Of a stretch of DNA of 64,000 bases, positions 53,453 to 63,274 are shown piece after piece; the first letter of the stretch is position 1; each line of letters opens with the position of its first letter. Made by a program: the position numbers and the translations under genes. The stretch comes from Fonticella tunisiensis (GTDB lineage: Bacteria > Bacillota > Clostridia > Clostridiales > Caloramatoraceae), in assembly GCF_004364155.1 (NCBI RefSeq), contig NZ_SOAZ01000013.1, forward strand, positions 1 to 64,000, read 5' to 3'. The notes below the pieces were generated by a model, which had not been told where the DNA came from, did not search any database, and worked only from the letters and a program-made list of their open reading frames with translations.

Positions 53453-54769
53453 TTAAAAATCAAGATCCAATTCTTTCAAAATTTCTTGCTCAACTGTATT
53501 TTCCTCTTTCTCCTGAGCTAGCACGCTCTTTTCATACATTTTAAAGAAAGGATAATACATCAATACACCTAGTGCAACAATAATAAAGGACAATATAATT
53601 GCTTTCCAATCTAATGTCACTAAATATTGTGCTACTGGAGTTGGCATACCTCCTATACTTGCAATCGGTGCCCTGACAATACCGAGTTTAAATATGTAAT
53701 AAGAAAATAATCCTAAAATTGGAGTTCCAAATACAAATGGTATAAACAGGTATGGATTATACACAACCGGGAAACCATATACAACTGGTTCAGAAATATT
53801 GAAAATTGCTGGTACAATTGCTGCTTTTCCTGCTGCTTTCAGCTCTTTTGATTTGCTAAATAACCCAAGTATTGCAATAGCACCTGTTATACCAGAACCA
53901 GTACAAGCAAGGAAATATCCCCACCAGTTTTCTGTAAAAATATGTGTAGGTACCTGTCCTGCTGAAAAAGCTGCTGCGTTTTCAGCCAGATACTGAGTCA
54001 TAAATGGTAATGTGAATCCAACTAAAATTGCATATCCATTCAGCCCTAAGAACCAGAAAATCATTTCAGATAGTGAAACTACGAATACAGCAAGTGGAGT
54101 GTCTATACTGTTAACTGCTGGAGCAAACATTACAGTAAATACTTCTGACAGGTTTTTGCCTCCTGACAGGCTCAAAGTTATTTGATTCACAATAACACTT
54201 AGTATAATTATTATAAGTAGCGGTATTATAGCCTCAAATGTCTTACCAATCATATCGGGAAGACCTTTAATTCTTATTGTAACTTGCTTTCTTATTAAGA
54301 ATGCCATGATTTCTACTGCAATTAGTGAAGCAAAAATTGAAATAAATAATCCTCTTGAATCTAAAAAACTAAAATCAAATGCTCCATCTGTATATTTTCC
54401 ATTTAAAATAAGAGTCGCTAAAACACCACCAATTATCGAATGAAGAGGCTGCAATTCAAGTTGTCTTGAATGAGCATAAGAAATCGAAATAGCACAATAG
54501 ATTGATAATAAACCATAGGTAAACATAAATGGTAAATTTAATATGTGATTGTGTGCATCAAAGAAATTTCTAATTAGTGATCCTTCTGGGAAAAAGTTTC
54601 CCAGACCTGTAATAATTAAACTTATAGATCCAACCATTAAAACAGCTAATAAGCTAATCATACCATTTTTAATAGATGCAATATGCCTTTGTTTTTCAAT
54701 TTGTGATGCAATTGGAGCAATATGTTTCTCTAATATAGCAACAAAAGAATCCATTTTTGTTTTAGCCAT
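53453..54769 (-). CDS. PTS lactose/cellobiose-family EIIC permease
   Basis: Membrane permease of 438 residues with about ten helices. It has the family signatures 'SEMIFWFLGLNGYAIL' and 'FNISEPVVYGFPVVYNPYLFIPF', whose glutamate binds sugar, and 'GGMPTPVAQYLVTLDW'. It is last in the operon after EIIB and EIIA. Together they phosphorylate a disaccharide during import. The neighbouring deaminase points to an amino-sugar-containing substrate of the chitobiose type. Confidence 0.93.
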   Translation of the reverse strand: MAKTKMDSFVAILEKHIAPIASQIEKQRHIASIKNGMISLLAVLMVGSISLIITGLGNFFPEGSLIRNFFDAHNHILNLPFMFTYGLLSIYCAISISYAHSRQLELQPLHSIIGGVLATLILNGKYTDGAFDFSFLDSRGLFISIFASLIAVEIMAFLIRKQVTIRIKGLPDMIGKTFEAIIPLLIIIILSVIVNQITLSLSGGKNLSEVFTVMFAPAVNSIDTPLAVFVVSLSEMIFWFLGLNGYAILVGFTLPFMTQYLAENAAAFSAGQVPTHIFTENWWGYFLACTGSGITGAIAILGLFSKSKELKAAGKAAIVPAIFNISEPVVYGFPVVYNPYLFIPFVFGTPILGLFSYYIFKLGIVRAPIASIGGMPTPVAQYLVTLDWKAIILSFIIVALGVLMYYPFFKMYEKSVLAQEKEENTVEQEILKELDLDF

Positions 54770-54782
54770 TTTTTATCCCCCT

Positions 54783-55127
54783 TTATTTTCTTTCACTTTT
54801 AACTTTCAAAACTATTGCTGTCTTTAAAATATTCGCTCCATTAACCATACCATAATCTTTAGTATCAATAACATCGATAGGCTTATTATATTTATCACAT
54901 AGTTCCTTTAATTCAGCGAATCTATGTTTTATTTGAGGTCCTACTAGAACTACGTCGTAATCAGGTAAATATTCTTTAATATCACCTGCAGGACGTGCAT
55001 CTATCTTTATATCTATATTTTTTAGCTTTTCACTATTTGCAGCGACTTCTCTCATTTTAGCAACCATAACCCCTGTAGATGCCCCTAAATTGCATACTAG
55101 TAATATTCTCAGTTTATCAAAATTCAT
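54783..55127 (-). CDS. PTS lactose/cellobiose-family EIIB
   Basis: Cytoplasmic phosphocarrier of 114 residues with the phosphocysteine Cys12 in 'ILLVCNLGASTGVMVAKM'. It relays phosphate from EIIA to the sugar bound by EIIC. It lies 13 bases before EIIC. Confidence 0.93.
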   Translation of the reverse strand: MNFDKLRILLVCNLGASTGVMVAKMREVAANSEKLKNIDIKIDARPAGDIKEYLPDYDVVLVGPQIKHRFAELKELCDKYNKPIDVIDTKDYGMVNGANILKTAIVLKVKSERK

Positions 55128-55141
55128 AACTTTTCCCTCCT

Positions 55142-55444
55142 TTACTTCGCTCGATACATGTCTATCATTTCTTGAATTAATGTTTCAGCTAAAATTGAAT
55201 TCATAAGAGTATCTTGTGCATGTACCATTAAGATTGAATATTCACTCTTTTGTCCCTGTGCTTCAGCAACAAGAAGTTCAGTCTGAACATTGTGAGCCAT
55301 ATTTAATAACTCTTTAGCTTCTTTCATCAACTTTTCCGAAGCGTCAAAGTCACCTCCTTTAGCTTTTCTTAAAGCCTCAACCATTTTAGCAAAGCTATCA
55401 CCGGCATATGAAATAATTTGAAATGAAATTTGTTCTATCCCCAT
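55142..55444 (-). CDS. PTS lactose/cellobiose-family EIIA
   Basis: Three-helix phosphocarrier of 100 residues with the phosphohistidine His75 in 'ILMVHAQDTLMNSI'. The ATG at 55459, overlapping the upstream stop, precedes the GGGGAGA site, so the ATG at 55444 is the better start and gives the usual family length. Confidence 0.92.
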   Translation of the reverse strand: MGIEQISFQIISYAGDSFAKMVEALRKAKGGDFDASEKLMKEAKELLNMAHNVQTELLVAEAQGQKSEYSILMVHAQDTLMNSILAETLIQEMIDMYRAK

Positions 55445-55458
55445 GCTGTATCTCCCCA

Positions 55459-56205
55459 TTATTCATTATTTCTCCCGATACTCTCTAGTCCTTTAGCACT
55501 CTCTTCATCTACAATAAGATAACTATTTCTATGCAACCTGGCTATTGTTGCGGGTATTTCTTCATCGATCTCTCCTTCTACAATACGTTTTACAATATCA
55601 GCTTTTTTACTACCGGATGCAATTAAAATCATTTTTTTAGCTTCTAAAAAATGTTTTAGTCCTAATGTAATTCCCTTATCCAATACTTTTGTTGTTGTAA
55701 AATATTTTTGAGCAATTTTAACCGTTGTTTCATCTAACTTAACAACATGCGAGTACTCGTTAAAACTTGTACCTGGCTCATTCAATCCTAAATGACCGTT
55801 CATTCCTATGCCTAAAACAACCAGATCGAGAGGTCCATATTCTTTAAGGAATTTATCCATTTTTAAACATTCATTAGTTAGGTCTTCTGCCTTAGCATTA
55901 AACTCAACAATTTTATCACTATCAAGGCCTAGAGGTCCGAAAAGATATTTATACATATAATATTGGCAGCTGCCTTCATCCTCTCTGCTCATATTTGCCC
56001 ATTCATCTAAACCTACAAATATAGATTTGTAACTATTTAAATCTTCGTCATCCAATTGTTTTACAATATACTGGTATGCACCTACAGGAGTATCTCCAGA
56101 AGGCAAGCAGATGATTTTCCTTTCTTTTGAACGGATATAGCTTAAAACTTCTTCACCTAAATTTTTTGATAACTCTTCATAATCTTTAACTTTGACTACT
56201 TTCAT
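55459..56205 (-). CDS. Glucosamine-6-phosphate deaminase-like protein (NagB/AgaI family)
   Basis: Isomerase/deaminase of 248 residues that would convert an amino-sugar 6-phosphate to a ketohexose phosphate plus ammonia. It has 'LPSGDTPVGAYQYI', 'VGLDEWANM' and the active-site motif 'LGIGMNGHLGLNEPGTSF'. GlcN-6-P is the usual substrate, but the GD in the first motif and the overall sequence leave galactosamine-6-phosphate possible. No nagA deacetylase is in the operon, which fits a deacetylated amino-sugar disaccharide. Confidence 0.85.
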   Translation of the reverse strand: MKVVKVKDYEELSKNLGEEVLSYIRSKERKIICLPSGDTPVGAYQYIVKQLDDEDLNSYKSIFVGLDEWANMSREDEGSCQYYMYKYLFGPLGLDSDKIVEFNAKAEDLTNECLKMDKFLKEYGPLDLVVLGIGMNGHLGLNEPGTSFNEYSHVVKLDETTVKIAQKYFTTTKVLDKGITLGLKHFLEAKKMILIASGSKKADIVKRIVEGEIDEEIPATIARLHRNSYLIVDEESAKGLESIGRNNE

Positions 56206-56211
56206 GGCTAA

Positions 56212-57588
56212 TTACTTCCAATCCCCTACATATTCACGATACATATTTAAATATTCTTCAACTATAAGTCTGGCTATATTATACGAATTTACAAGTGGAT
56301 GAATCATTAGTGCCTTAATTGCTTTCTCTTTGCTTCTTTCCTTTATAGCCTCAACTGTTAGTCTCTCAAATAACTTGATCGTTTTAATTAATTGTAATTG
56401 TATGCTAGGTATATTATTAACCTTTCTTGGTGACACCTTTCCTCCAATAATATCACATGTAATTTCTACTACGTCATCGTCCCTTAAACCATCGATGCTT
56501 TCATTATTTGGAATTAACAATGTCATAGTTGTTTTTACATTACCATGAAAAGCCCTAATACAGTTAAGTGCAATTCCGGCGTAACCACCTTTATCAGGAG
56601 TATTAACAAATTGTTCAAATGTTGGCAATTGAATATCAAGTCTTTTCACTCCTGACTCGATTGAGAAATAACTTTCTTCTCTTTCAGCTAAATGTCTTAT
56701 ATAAACTTCGAAAGTCTTTTCTGTATTTTCTAAATCAATACCTTTCATCTCATTTAACATTCTTTTATTTATATTTCTAATCAACTCACCGCGGGCAAAA
56801 CCAGTAGATTTAATAGAATTTATAACTTTATCATTATAAAAATAGAAATATAAATATTCATTTGGTAATTCATTGCTTAATATTGATATTAATTGTTTAT
56901 CAAATATTTTCATTTCTGTGTCAGTGAAAAGTTTTTCGTGATTTATTACTATATCCGTTGCATCTTCCCCATTAATCCTTGGTTCTCTAAAGAAAGACAA
57001 ATGATTTAATCCATAGCAAGTTATATCAAAATTTTCTTCAGATATACCTAGCATATTTTCAAGTTGTTTTATAAAATGAAATGGCCCATCACAAATTCCA
57101 TAAACGTTGTTAAAGCCTTCATTTCTAAGGGCCTGCGTTACTAATCCTGATGGATTAGTAAAATTAAATACCAAAACTTCAGGGTTAGCTTTTTCTTGTA
57201 TAAGTTTACAATATTCAATTAAAGTTGGTATTGATCTTAAGGCCATGGCAAATCCGCCTACTCCTGTTGTCTCTTGACCTAAAATACCATACTTTTGAGC
57301 TATTTTTTCATCATTATATCTTCCTTCATCTTGTCCAACTCGTAAAGTTGTAATTACATAGTCTGCAGCATTAACTGCCTCAACAGCATTTGTTGTTAAA
57401 CTAAATTCAACATTAGGATTGATAGCATTAGCAACTTTTTTTGCTAATCCTCCATATATGGTTAATTTTTCTTCATCATTATCCATGAATACTATTTGGT
57501 TAATGTTTAACTCCTTTGCACTATAAACTAGAGATTTTGCCAGGAATGGAGATCTTACTCCACCTCCGCCTAATACTGTCAGTTTCAT
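56212..57588 (-). CDS. Glycoside hydrolase family 4 phospho-glycosidase
   Basis: NAD- and Mn-dependent hydrolase of 458 residues that cleaves the phosphorylated disaccharide delivered by the PTS. Evidence is the Rossmann start 'KLTVLGGGGVRSPFLAKSL', 'FNFTNPSGLVTQAL' and the metal histidine in 'CYGLNHLSFF'. The metal-site motif is 'GICDGPF' (Cys166). GH4 subfamilies are usually typed by this motif (CNxP for 6-phospho-beta-glucosidases, CDMP for 6-phospho-alpha-glucosidases), and CDGP is neither. The linkage specificity therefore stays open. It overlaps the regulator gene by four bases. Confidence 0.9.
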   Translation of the reverse strand: MKLTVLGGGGVRSPFLAKSLVYSAKELNINQIVFMDNDEEKLTIYGGLAKKVANAINPNVEFSLTTNAVEAVNAADYVITTLRVGQDEGRYNDEKIAQKYGILGQETTGVGGFAMALRSIPTLIEYCKLIQEKANPEVLVFNFTNPSGLVTQALRNEGFNNVYGICDGPFHFIKQLENMLGISEENFDITCYGLNHLSFFREPRINGEDATDIVINHEKLFTDTEMKIFDKQLISILSNELPNEYLYFYFYNDKVINSIKSTGFARGELIRNINKRMLNEMKGIDLENTEKTFEVYIRHLAEREESYFSIESGVKRLDIQLPTFEQFVNTPDKGGYAGIALNCIRAFHGNVKTTMTLLIPNNESIDGLRDDDVVEITCDIIGGKVSPRKVNNIPSIQLQLIKTIKLFERLTVEAIKERSKEKAIKALMIHPLVNSYNIARLIVEEYLNMYREYVGDWK

Positions 57589-59711
57589 GATATTCCCTCC
57601 ATAATATTTTTTTTAAGGATTTTAGTTATTTCTTTATTGCTAGTAACTTCTAAAATCTTTTTTACTATTTCAGGGTTTTCCAAAAGTTGCATCATGTCTT
57701 CTAAAAATTTTAAATGCGTATTTTGTTCTTTAATAGCTAATGTAACAATTAATCTGACTGGTACATTAAACCTATCATTAAAATCTACTCCATTTTTCAA
57801 GGTTACTATACTCATGGAATTCTTAAGAACCCCATCTTCTGGTCCAGCATGCGATAGTATTACTCCTGGAACAATAACCATATAAGCTCCATAACTTTCA
57901 ATGTTATGTAATATCTTTTCATGATATCTTTTATCAATACAATTATGTTCAAGTAAAATATCTGTGCCTATTTTAATTGCATCTTTCCAATCCCTTGCAA
58001 TGCATTTTATTTTTACAAACTGTTCTGAAAAATCTAATTTAAAATCTAAAGTTTTAACTAAAGCTACATTGTCACTTTCTTTATTTATAGTTTTTAATAA
58101 ATCATATTGTAATTTATAAATGTCCTTTATTTCACATGACTCTTTAATTGCTTCTATCAATTTATTTACCTTCGAAAAATTGTTGCTATTATAATTATCA
58201 AATCTTACTTCTAATTTTTTCTTAAGATTTTGAAAATCCTCATCGCTAATAACACTATTTACCTTGATAAATTTTTGTGGGTCAACATCAGGTATATCAA
58301 CTGTACTAATTACAAAATCATTTTGATCCATAATGTCCTTTGTTAGTGACCGCACAGATAGTGTTTCAGTAACCTTTACATTAAACATTTTTTCAATTGA
58401 TACTGCTAAAACTTTTGATATAGCTAACCCTTCAGCACAAACAACCAATATCTTAACTTTTTTGCTACTGTATTTATTTAATTTTTCTAATGCTAAAGCA
58501 AAATATAGTACTATATAAGATATTTCTTGGTCGTCCAACTCCACCGACAATTTTTCTTCCAAAATTTTACATGCATTTTTAACATTATAAAATAGCTCGC
58601 TATAATTTTCTAAAACATAGCCAAATAATGGATTTTCTACTGTAAGGTTAAACTTTACTCTATGAATCATTGGTCTAATATGTAGTGCCAAAGAGTTTAA
58701 AAGTTCGTCAAACTGGTTTTTAAACTCAACATTGTATGTTTTTTCAATATAATGAATCATTTCTTTTGCAATATGAGTTATGTTTTCAGTATCTTCATGC
58801 TTCATGATTATACTCTTCGAACCCAATAGTAGAGAAGCCAAATATAAATATTCTTCTTCGCAAACGTCATCTGTCAAATATTCCTTAGACAGCGTTTTTA
58901 TCAGTTTTGTTGCAGTTTTGTATTCCTTTGTACTTCTAATTTTGCTTTGTTCGATTTGCTGTTGGCCAATACCGACGCCATACTGAGATCTTTTCATGAA
59001 TCTAGCAATATATACCATCAATCTCAAATACGAGTTATCGTCAAATACTCTAGCTAAATCATTCTCAGCATCGTTTATTAAACTTTGAATAAGTCTCAAA
59101 TCGCCTAGATCAAATAAATTATTTAAATATAGTTTCCCTCTTTTCGAAAATGCTTGTCCAAAGTTAATATAATTATAAATTTCTCTCATACTTATCGTAC
59201 TTATTAAAAGATTAGCAAACTCATTCATTCTCACTACTTCATTACAAACAACATATATTCCTGCCTTAGGCTTCCTAATCAATTTTATTTCTTTATTTCT
59301 AAGATAATCATCAACTAAACTTATGAAATTAATCACGGTAGTTCTAGATATATATAAAATTTTTTCAAAGTAAGAAATGCTAATAGGTTGATGCCCCAGT
59401 AGTATTTTTAAGATAATAAAGTTTCTTATTTCTTCTTTTGAATAAACATACTCGAAAGGAGTGTTCTCCCTAATAAAGCTATCTATAAATTGCATTGCTT
59501 CTTTATTTTTATTTAGACAAACACCCTTAGTATGATGCCTTTTCAAGCAGTCATAGCCGTGTTTAAGCAGAAAATTATCAATCTTCTGTAAACTATACCT
59601 AATGCTACGTTCACTAGCATTATTAATATTAGCTAAATAACTCACTTTTACAAAATCATCAGATTTATACAGAGTTGATAAAATTGATAGGCATCTTGAG
59701 CTCAAGGCCAT
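57585..59711 (-). CDS. LicR-type PTS-regulated transcriptional activator (HTH-PRD-EIIB-EIIA)
   Basis: Regulator of 708 residues with two N-terminal helix-turn-helix regions (about 1-60 and 85-145) and two PRD domains (about 180-290 and 300-405) with conserved histidines. An EIIB-Gat-like domain follows with cysteine in 'KILVVCAEGLAISKVL' (about 415-495), then a C-terminal mannitol/fructose-type EIIA with 'GVILSHAGPEDGV' (about 555-705). Phosphorylation by the PTS would gate its activity. It is first gene of the operon it presumably activates. Confidence 0.92.
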   Translation of the reverse strand: MALSSRCLSILSTLYKSDDFVKVSYLANINNASERSIRYSLQKIDNFLLKHGYDCLKRHHTKGVCLNKNKEAMQFIDSFIRENTPFEYVYSKEEIRNFIILKILLGHQPISISYFEKILYISRTTVINFISLVDDYLRNKEIKLIRKPKAGIYVVCNEVVRMNEFANLLISTISMREIYNYINFGQAFSKRGKLYLNNLFDLGDLRLIQSLINDAENDLARVFDDNSYLRLMVYIARFMKRSQYGVGIGQQQIEQSKIRSTKEYKTATKLIKTLSKEYLTDDVCEEEYLYLASLLLGSKSIIMKHEDTENITHIAKEMIHYIEKTYNVEFKNQFDELLNSLALHIRPMIHRVKFNLTVENPLFGYVLENYSELFYNVKNACKILEEKLSVELDDQEISYIVLYFALALEKLNKYSSKKVKILVVCAEGLAISKVLAVSIEKMFNVKVTETLSVRSLTKDIMDQNDFVISTVDIPDVDPQKFIKVNSVISDEDFQNLKKKLEVRFDNYNSNNFSKVNKLIEAIKESCEIKDIYKLQYDLLKTINKESDNVALVKTLDFKLDFSEQFVKIKCIARDWKDAIKIGTDILLEHNCIDKRYHEKILHNIESYGAYMVIVPGVILSHAGPEDGVLKNSMSIVTLKNGVDFNDRFNVPVRLIVTLAIKEQNTHLKFLEDMMQLLENPEIVKKILEVTSNKEITKILKKNIMEGIS

Positions 59712-59814
59712 TTAAATCACTCCTCATTTAAATCATAGCATGTATATGAGATGTTTTCTATGAGATGACATAACATATATTGTCGATTAGTTTCGGAAAA
59801 ATAATAGACATAAT

Positions 59815-60535
59815 CATAACCACCCGTAAAACGGGTGGTTTGCTCTAGCCCTATAAGGGCATATTACTGGCTGTGTCTCAAGACACGCTGAATAGTCTGC
59901 CAACCGCATAATTTTTTCAGGCAACCCCTAAAGGGGCTTTATTTTTTGCCTTTATTTACTGGGTCACCCGTAAACGGGTCTATATATTCCTTTAAACTTA
60001 TTTGATCATATGCAATATCCTCTTGAAGTTGATTTTTTATATATTCTTCTATTACCTTTTTATTTCTTCCAACTGTATCTACATAATATCCTTTACACCA
60101 AAATTGTCTATTCCCGTATTTGTATTTTAAATTTGCATGTCTATCAAATATCATCAATGAACTTTTCCCTTTTAAATATCCCATAAATTGTGCAACACTT
60201 AATTTCGGTGGTATACTTACAAGCATATGTATATGATCTTTACATGCATTTGCTTCTATTATTTCTACTCCTTTATATTCGCATAATTTCCTCAATATTT
60301 TCCCTATATCTTCTTTTATTTTTCCATATATTATTTGCCTTCGATATTTTGGTGCAAATACAATATGATATTTGCAATTCCATTTAGTATGTGATAAACT
60401 TTCATTATCCATATGGATTTTCCTCCTTTGATTTGGTTGTGGTTGGCAAACACACTTCCATTCTATCAAAGGAGGTTTATTTTTTCTACTCATAGCTTTA
60501 AGCCTTTTGGAACCACGGGCATAGCCCGTGGTATT
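59815..60535. mobile_element. IS200/IS605-family insertion sequence, tnpA only
   Basis: Subterminal hairpins mark both ends: AACCACCCGT/ACGGGTGGTT with an AAA loop at 59818-59840 and ACCACGGGC/GCCCGTGGT at 60512-60532. They have similar stems, as expected for single-strand transposition by a Y1 transposase. There are no terminal inverted repeats and no tnpB. It sits just past the ptsI terminator, so it probably disrupted nothing. Exact ends are estimates. Confidence 0.85.
59939..60412 (-). CDS. tnpA: IS200-type Y1 transposase TnpA
   Basis: HUH/Y1 transposase of 157 residues. It has the HUH motif in 'DHIHMLVSIPPKLSVAQFMGYLKGKSS', the N-terminal 'KYHIVFAPKYRRQIIYG' and the catalytic tyrosine region 'FWCKGYYVDTVG'. 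The ATG at 60412 follows AAAGGAGG by nine bases; the longer frame to 60538 is read-through of the left-end hairpin. It appears intact. Confidence 0.93.
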   Translation of the reverse strand: MDNESLSHTKWNCKYHIVFAPKYRRQIIYGKIKEDIGKILRKLCEYKGVEIIEANACKDHIHMLVSIPPKLSVAQFMGYLKGKSSLMIFDRHANLKYKYGNRQFWCKGYYVDTVGRNKKVIEEYIKNQLQEDIAYDQISLKEYIDPFTGDPVNKGKK

Positions 60536-60542
60536 CAAAATG

Positions 60543-60578
60543 CAAAAATAAAAGGAATGGAGTATGCTCCATTCCTTT
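60543..60578 (-). terminator. Terminator of ptsI
   Basis: AAAGGAATGGAG / CTCCATTCCTTT 12-base stem with a four-base loop followed on the minus strand by TATTTTTGC; it adjoins the left end of the IS200 element. Confidence 0.9.
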
Positions 60579-60584
60579 AAAACA

Positions 60585-62291
60585 TTACTTTATATTTTCT
60601 TCAACGTATTTTCTTATCTCTTCACCCGTTCCGAGGTTTAAAACTTCATCTGCAACCCTCTTAGCATCTTCAAACTTGAGGTTCCTTATAAGCTTTCTTG
60701 CCCTGAGTATTGATGATGCGCTCATGCTGAACTCATCAAGTCCTAACCCAAGAAGTACAGGTATTGCCTTTGGATCTCCTGCCATCTCGCCGCACATTCC
60801 AACCCATTTTCCTTCCTTGTGGGCGTTGTCTATTACCATCTTTATAAGCCTTAATACTGCAGGATGGAATGGGTCATAAAGATAGGAAATCTTTTCATTC
60901 ATTCTATCTGCTGCAATTGTGTATTGAATAAGGTCATTAGTTCCTATACTAAAGAAATCAACTTCCTTTGCAAGTATATCTGATATTACTGCCGCTGATG
61001 GTATTTCAATCATAATACCTATTTGAACATCATCACTGTATGGGATTCCTTCATTCCTAAGTTCCGCCTTCACTTCTTCAACTATATTCTTTGCCTCCCT
61101 AAGCTCCTGAAGGCTTGAAATCATAGGAAACATGATCTTCATATTACCGTATACAGAAGCTCTAAAGAGCGCTCTTAGCTGTGTCTTGAATATATCCTTT
61201 CTATCAAGACAAAGTCTTATTGCCCTGTATCCAAGGAATGGGTTCATCTCATCTCCTATTGGAAGGTATGGAAGCTTCTTATCTCCACCGATGTCGAGTG
61301 TTCTTATAACAACTGGCCTTCCTTCCATCTTCTCAAGTGCTTCCTTATAAGCATTAAACTGCTGTTCTTCTGTCGGAAGGTTATCGTTGTCCATATAAAG
61401 GAACTCAGTTCTAAAGAGTCCTACCCCTTCTCCTCCGTTATGCATAACGTTTTCTGCATTCTGTGGTGTACCAATATTACCTGCAAGTTCAACTTTTCTT
61501 CCATCGAGTGTTATAGTCTCAACATTCTTTAGCTGCATTAATTCCTTCTTAAGCTCAGCAAGCTCCTGCTGCTTTGCTCTATACTTTTTAAGCTGCTCTT
61601 CATCAGGATTTATTATAACAATTCCTTCATCTCCATCAAGTACAAGCATATCTCCCTGATTTATTTCTTCTATTGTTGAGCCGATACCAACAACTGCTGG
61701 AATTTCAAGAGATCTTGCCATAATAGCTGAGTGTGAAGTTCTTCCACCTATTTCCGTTGCAAAGGCAAGTACCTTTTCCTTATCCATCTGAGCTGTATCT
61801 GAAGGAGTTAAGTCCTTTGTAACTACTATACATTCCTCATCAAGTTCTGCAAGTGAAGGACTTTCAATTCCAAGGAGTATGTTAGTTATTCTTCCACCAA
61901 CGTCCTTAACGTCAGCTGCTCTTTCCCTCATGTATTCGTTATCCATCTGTTCAAAAATGCTTACGAACATATTTACTGTTTCTGTAAGGGCGTATTCAGC
62001 GTTTACTTTTTCACTTTCTATCTTTGACTCAACTGCACCAACAAATTCCGGGTCCTGAAGCATAAAGATATGGGCCTCAAATATTTGTGCTTTATCTTCT
62101 CCCATCTTCCTTGCTGCAGTTTCCTTAATCTTTTCAAGCTGCTTATGGGCAGTCTCTACCGCAGACTTAAACCTTTCCTTTTCTGCCTGGGCATTAGCAA
62201 CTTCTATTCTTTTAATCTCAGGTTTAACTTCTTTAATGACTAGTGCCTTTCCTATAGCAATCCCCTGGGATGCAGCTATACCTTTTAACAT
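60585..62291 (-). CDS. ptsI: Phosphoenolpyruvate-protein phosphotransferase (PTS enzyme I)
   Basis: General PTS protein of 568 residues that passes phosphate from PEP to HPr. The phosphohistidine is His187 in 'GGRTSHSAIMARSLEIPAVVG'. The PEP-binding barrel shows 'GVGLFRTEFLYM', 'GYRAIRLCLD', 'DFFSIGTNDLIQYT' and the active cysteine region 'GMCGEMAGD'. It has its own promoter region (62292-62535) and terminator. The ptsH gene is not seen here. Confidence 0.97.
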   Translation of the reverse strand: MLKGIAASQGIAIGKALVIKEVKPEIKRIEVANAQAEKERFKSAVETAHKQLEKIKETAARKMGEDKAQIFEAHIFMLQDPEFVGAVESKIESEKVNAEYALTETVNMFVSIFEQMDNEYMRERAADVKDVGGRITNILLGIESPSLAELDEECIVVTKDLTPSDTAQMDKEKVLAFATEIGGRTSHSAIMARSLEIPAVVGIGSTIEEINQGDMLVLDGDEGIVIINPDEEQLKKYRAKQQELAELKKELMQLKNVETITLDGRKVELAGNIGTPQNAENVMHNGGEGVGLFRTEFLYMDNDNLPTEEQQFNAYKEALEKMEGRPVVIRTLDIGGDKKLPYLPIGDEMNPFLGYRAIRLCLDRKDIFKTQLRALFRASVYGNMKIMFPMISSLQELREAKNIVEEVKAELRNEGIPYSDDVQIGIMIEIPSAAVISDILAKEVDFFSIGTNDLIQYTIAADRMNEKISYLYDPFHPAVLRLIKMVIDNAHKEGKWVGMCGEMAGDPKAIPVLLGLGLDEFSMSASSILRARKLIRNLKFEDAKRVADEVLNLGTGEEIRKYVEENIK

Positions 62292-62535
62292 TTGTTATTC
62301 CCCCCTGTATCTTTTATCCTTCAGTTATGGGATGAATACACTATGCAGGTTAAACACATAAATTCATTGCAAAGTAAAACCTATGGTGTACTTACCCCAC
62401 AGTGATGTTTTAGTTTCTATATTTAAAACATTGATGTAATGCTAAATATTTTTACATACTTAAATATTATAACAATTAGCCTCAATAAATTCTAGATCAA
62501 TTTAAAATTTCTGTATTTTCCAATTTAATCTATGG

Positions 62536-63015
62536 TTATTTTAAATTTACTGTAAGCACAGTAGTATCCTTATTTACATCACCATAGTTAAAATCAAGTG
62601 ATTCGATCTTATCCATATTGGTGATTATGAGTGGCGTTATGGCTGACTTTGCCTTTTCTTTTATAAGATCTATATTAAATGTTACAAGCTTTTGACCGGC
62701 TTTAACCCTGTCGCCAGCACTTACAAAACTTTCAAAGCCCTCTCCACCCATATTTACAGTATCTACACCAATATGTAATAATATTTCAAGGTCTCCAGTT
62801 GTCTTTATGCCAACTGCGTGTTTTGTTGGGAATATTTGAACTATTTCTCCGTCTACCGGTGCATACAAAACACCTTCAGAAGGTTCGAAAGCTATTCCAT
62901 CTCCCATCATTTTCGATGCAAAAACATCATCAGGAACTTCCGTAATTGGAACTGCTTTTCCTACTATTGGTGATTTTATTTCTATTTTTTTATTTTTTTT
63001 GAAAAAATTAAACAT
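62536..63015 (-). CDS. PTS glucose-type EIIA (Crr-like)
   Basis: Stand-alone glucose-family EIIA of 159 residues: 'SPIVGKAVPITEVPDDVFASKMMGDGIAFEP', stabilising His66 and phosphohistidine His81 in 'LLHIGVDTVNMGGEGFES'. In Firmicutes this domain is often fused to EIICB; a separate protein can serve several permeases. It lies between ptsI and a PRD antiterminator gene. Confidence 0.93.
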   Translation of the reverse strand: MFNFFKKNKKIEIKSPIVGKAVPITEVPDDVFASKMMGDGIAFEPSEGVLYAPVDGEIVQIFPTKHAVGIKTTGDLEILLHIGVDTVNMGGEGFESFVSAGDRVKAGQKLVTFNIDLIKEKAKSAITPLIITNMDKIESLDFNYGDVNKDTTVLTVNLK

Positions 63016-63082
63016 GTTTTATCCTCCTTATACATTAGTAATTAAAGAATTGGCATTTTAAATAAGTGATATATATTTATTG

Positions 63083-63129
63083 TAATTCGCCGGGTCAATA
63101 CTAATATATATTTAAAAACCAGCGAATTA
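63083..63129. promoter_or_regulatory. Inverted repeat upstream of the EIIA gene
   Basis: TAATTCGCCGG (63083-63093) and CCAGCGAATTA (63119-63129) are 11-base arms with one mismatch around a 25-base spacer. They may be an operator pair or an RNA hairpin target. It does not look like a standard RAT site. Confidence 0.4.
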
Positions 63130-63221
63130 AAGGCATTTACTATTATTATATTTTAGTTTATACGAAATAGTCAAAAACTATTATAATTTGCAAAAACTAA
63201 CCTGAATGCAAGTTGGCAATG

Positions 63222-63274
63222 TAAAAAGCATGAGCTAATTCAGAACCACTATTAGTCCCAACTTAGGCTCATGC
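63222..63274 (-). terminator. Terminator after the PRD antiterminator gene
   Basis: On the minus strand GCATGAGCCTAA pairs with TTAGCTCATGC (one bulge) over a 24-base loop, followed by TTTTTAC. Confidence 0.65.

Noticed and set aside
53275-53544. Plus-strand 89-residue open frame near the end of the PTS operon
   Set aside because: It crosses the terminator and runs antisense into the EIIC gene, with no ribosome-binding site and no coherent family; only a few codons resemble a recombinase, and in a different frame.
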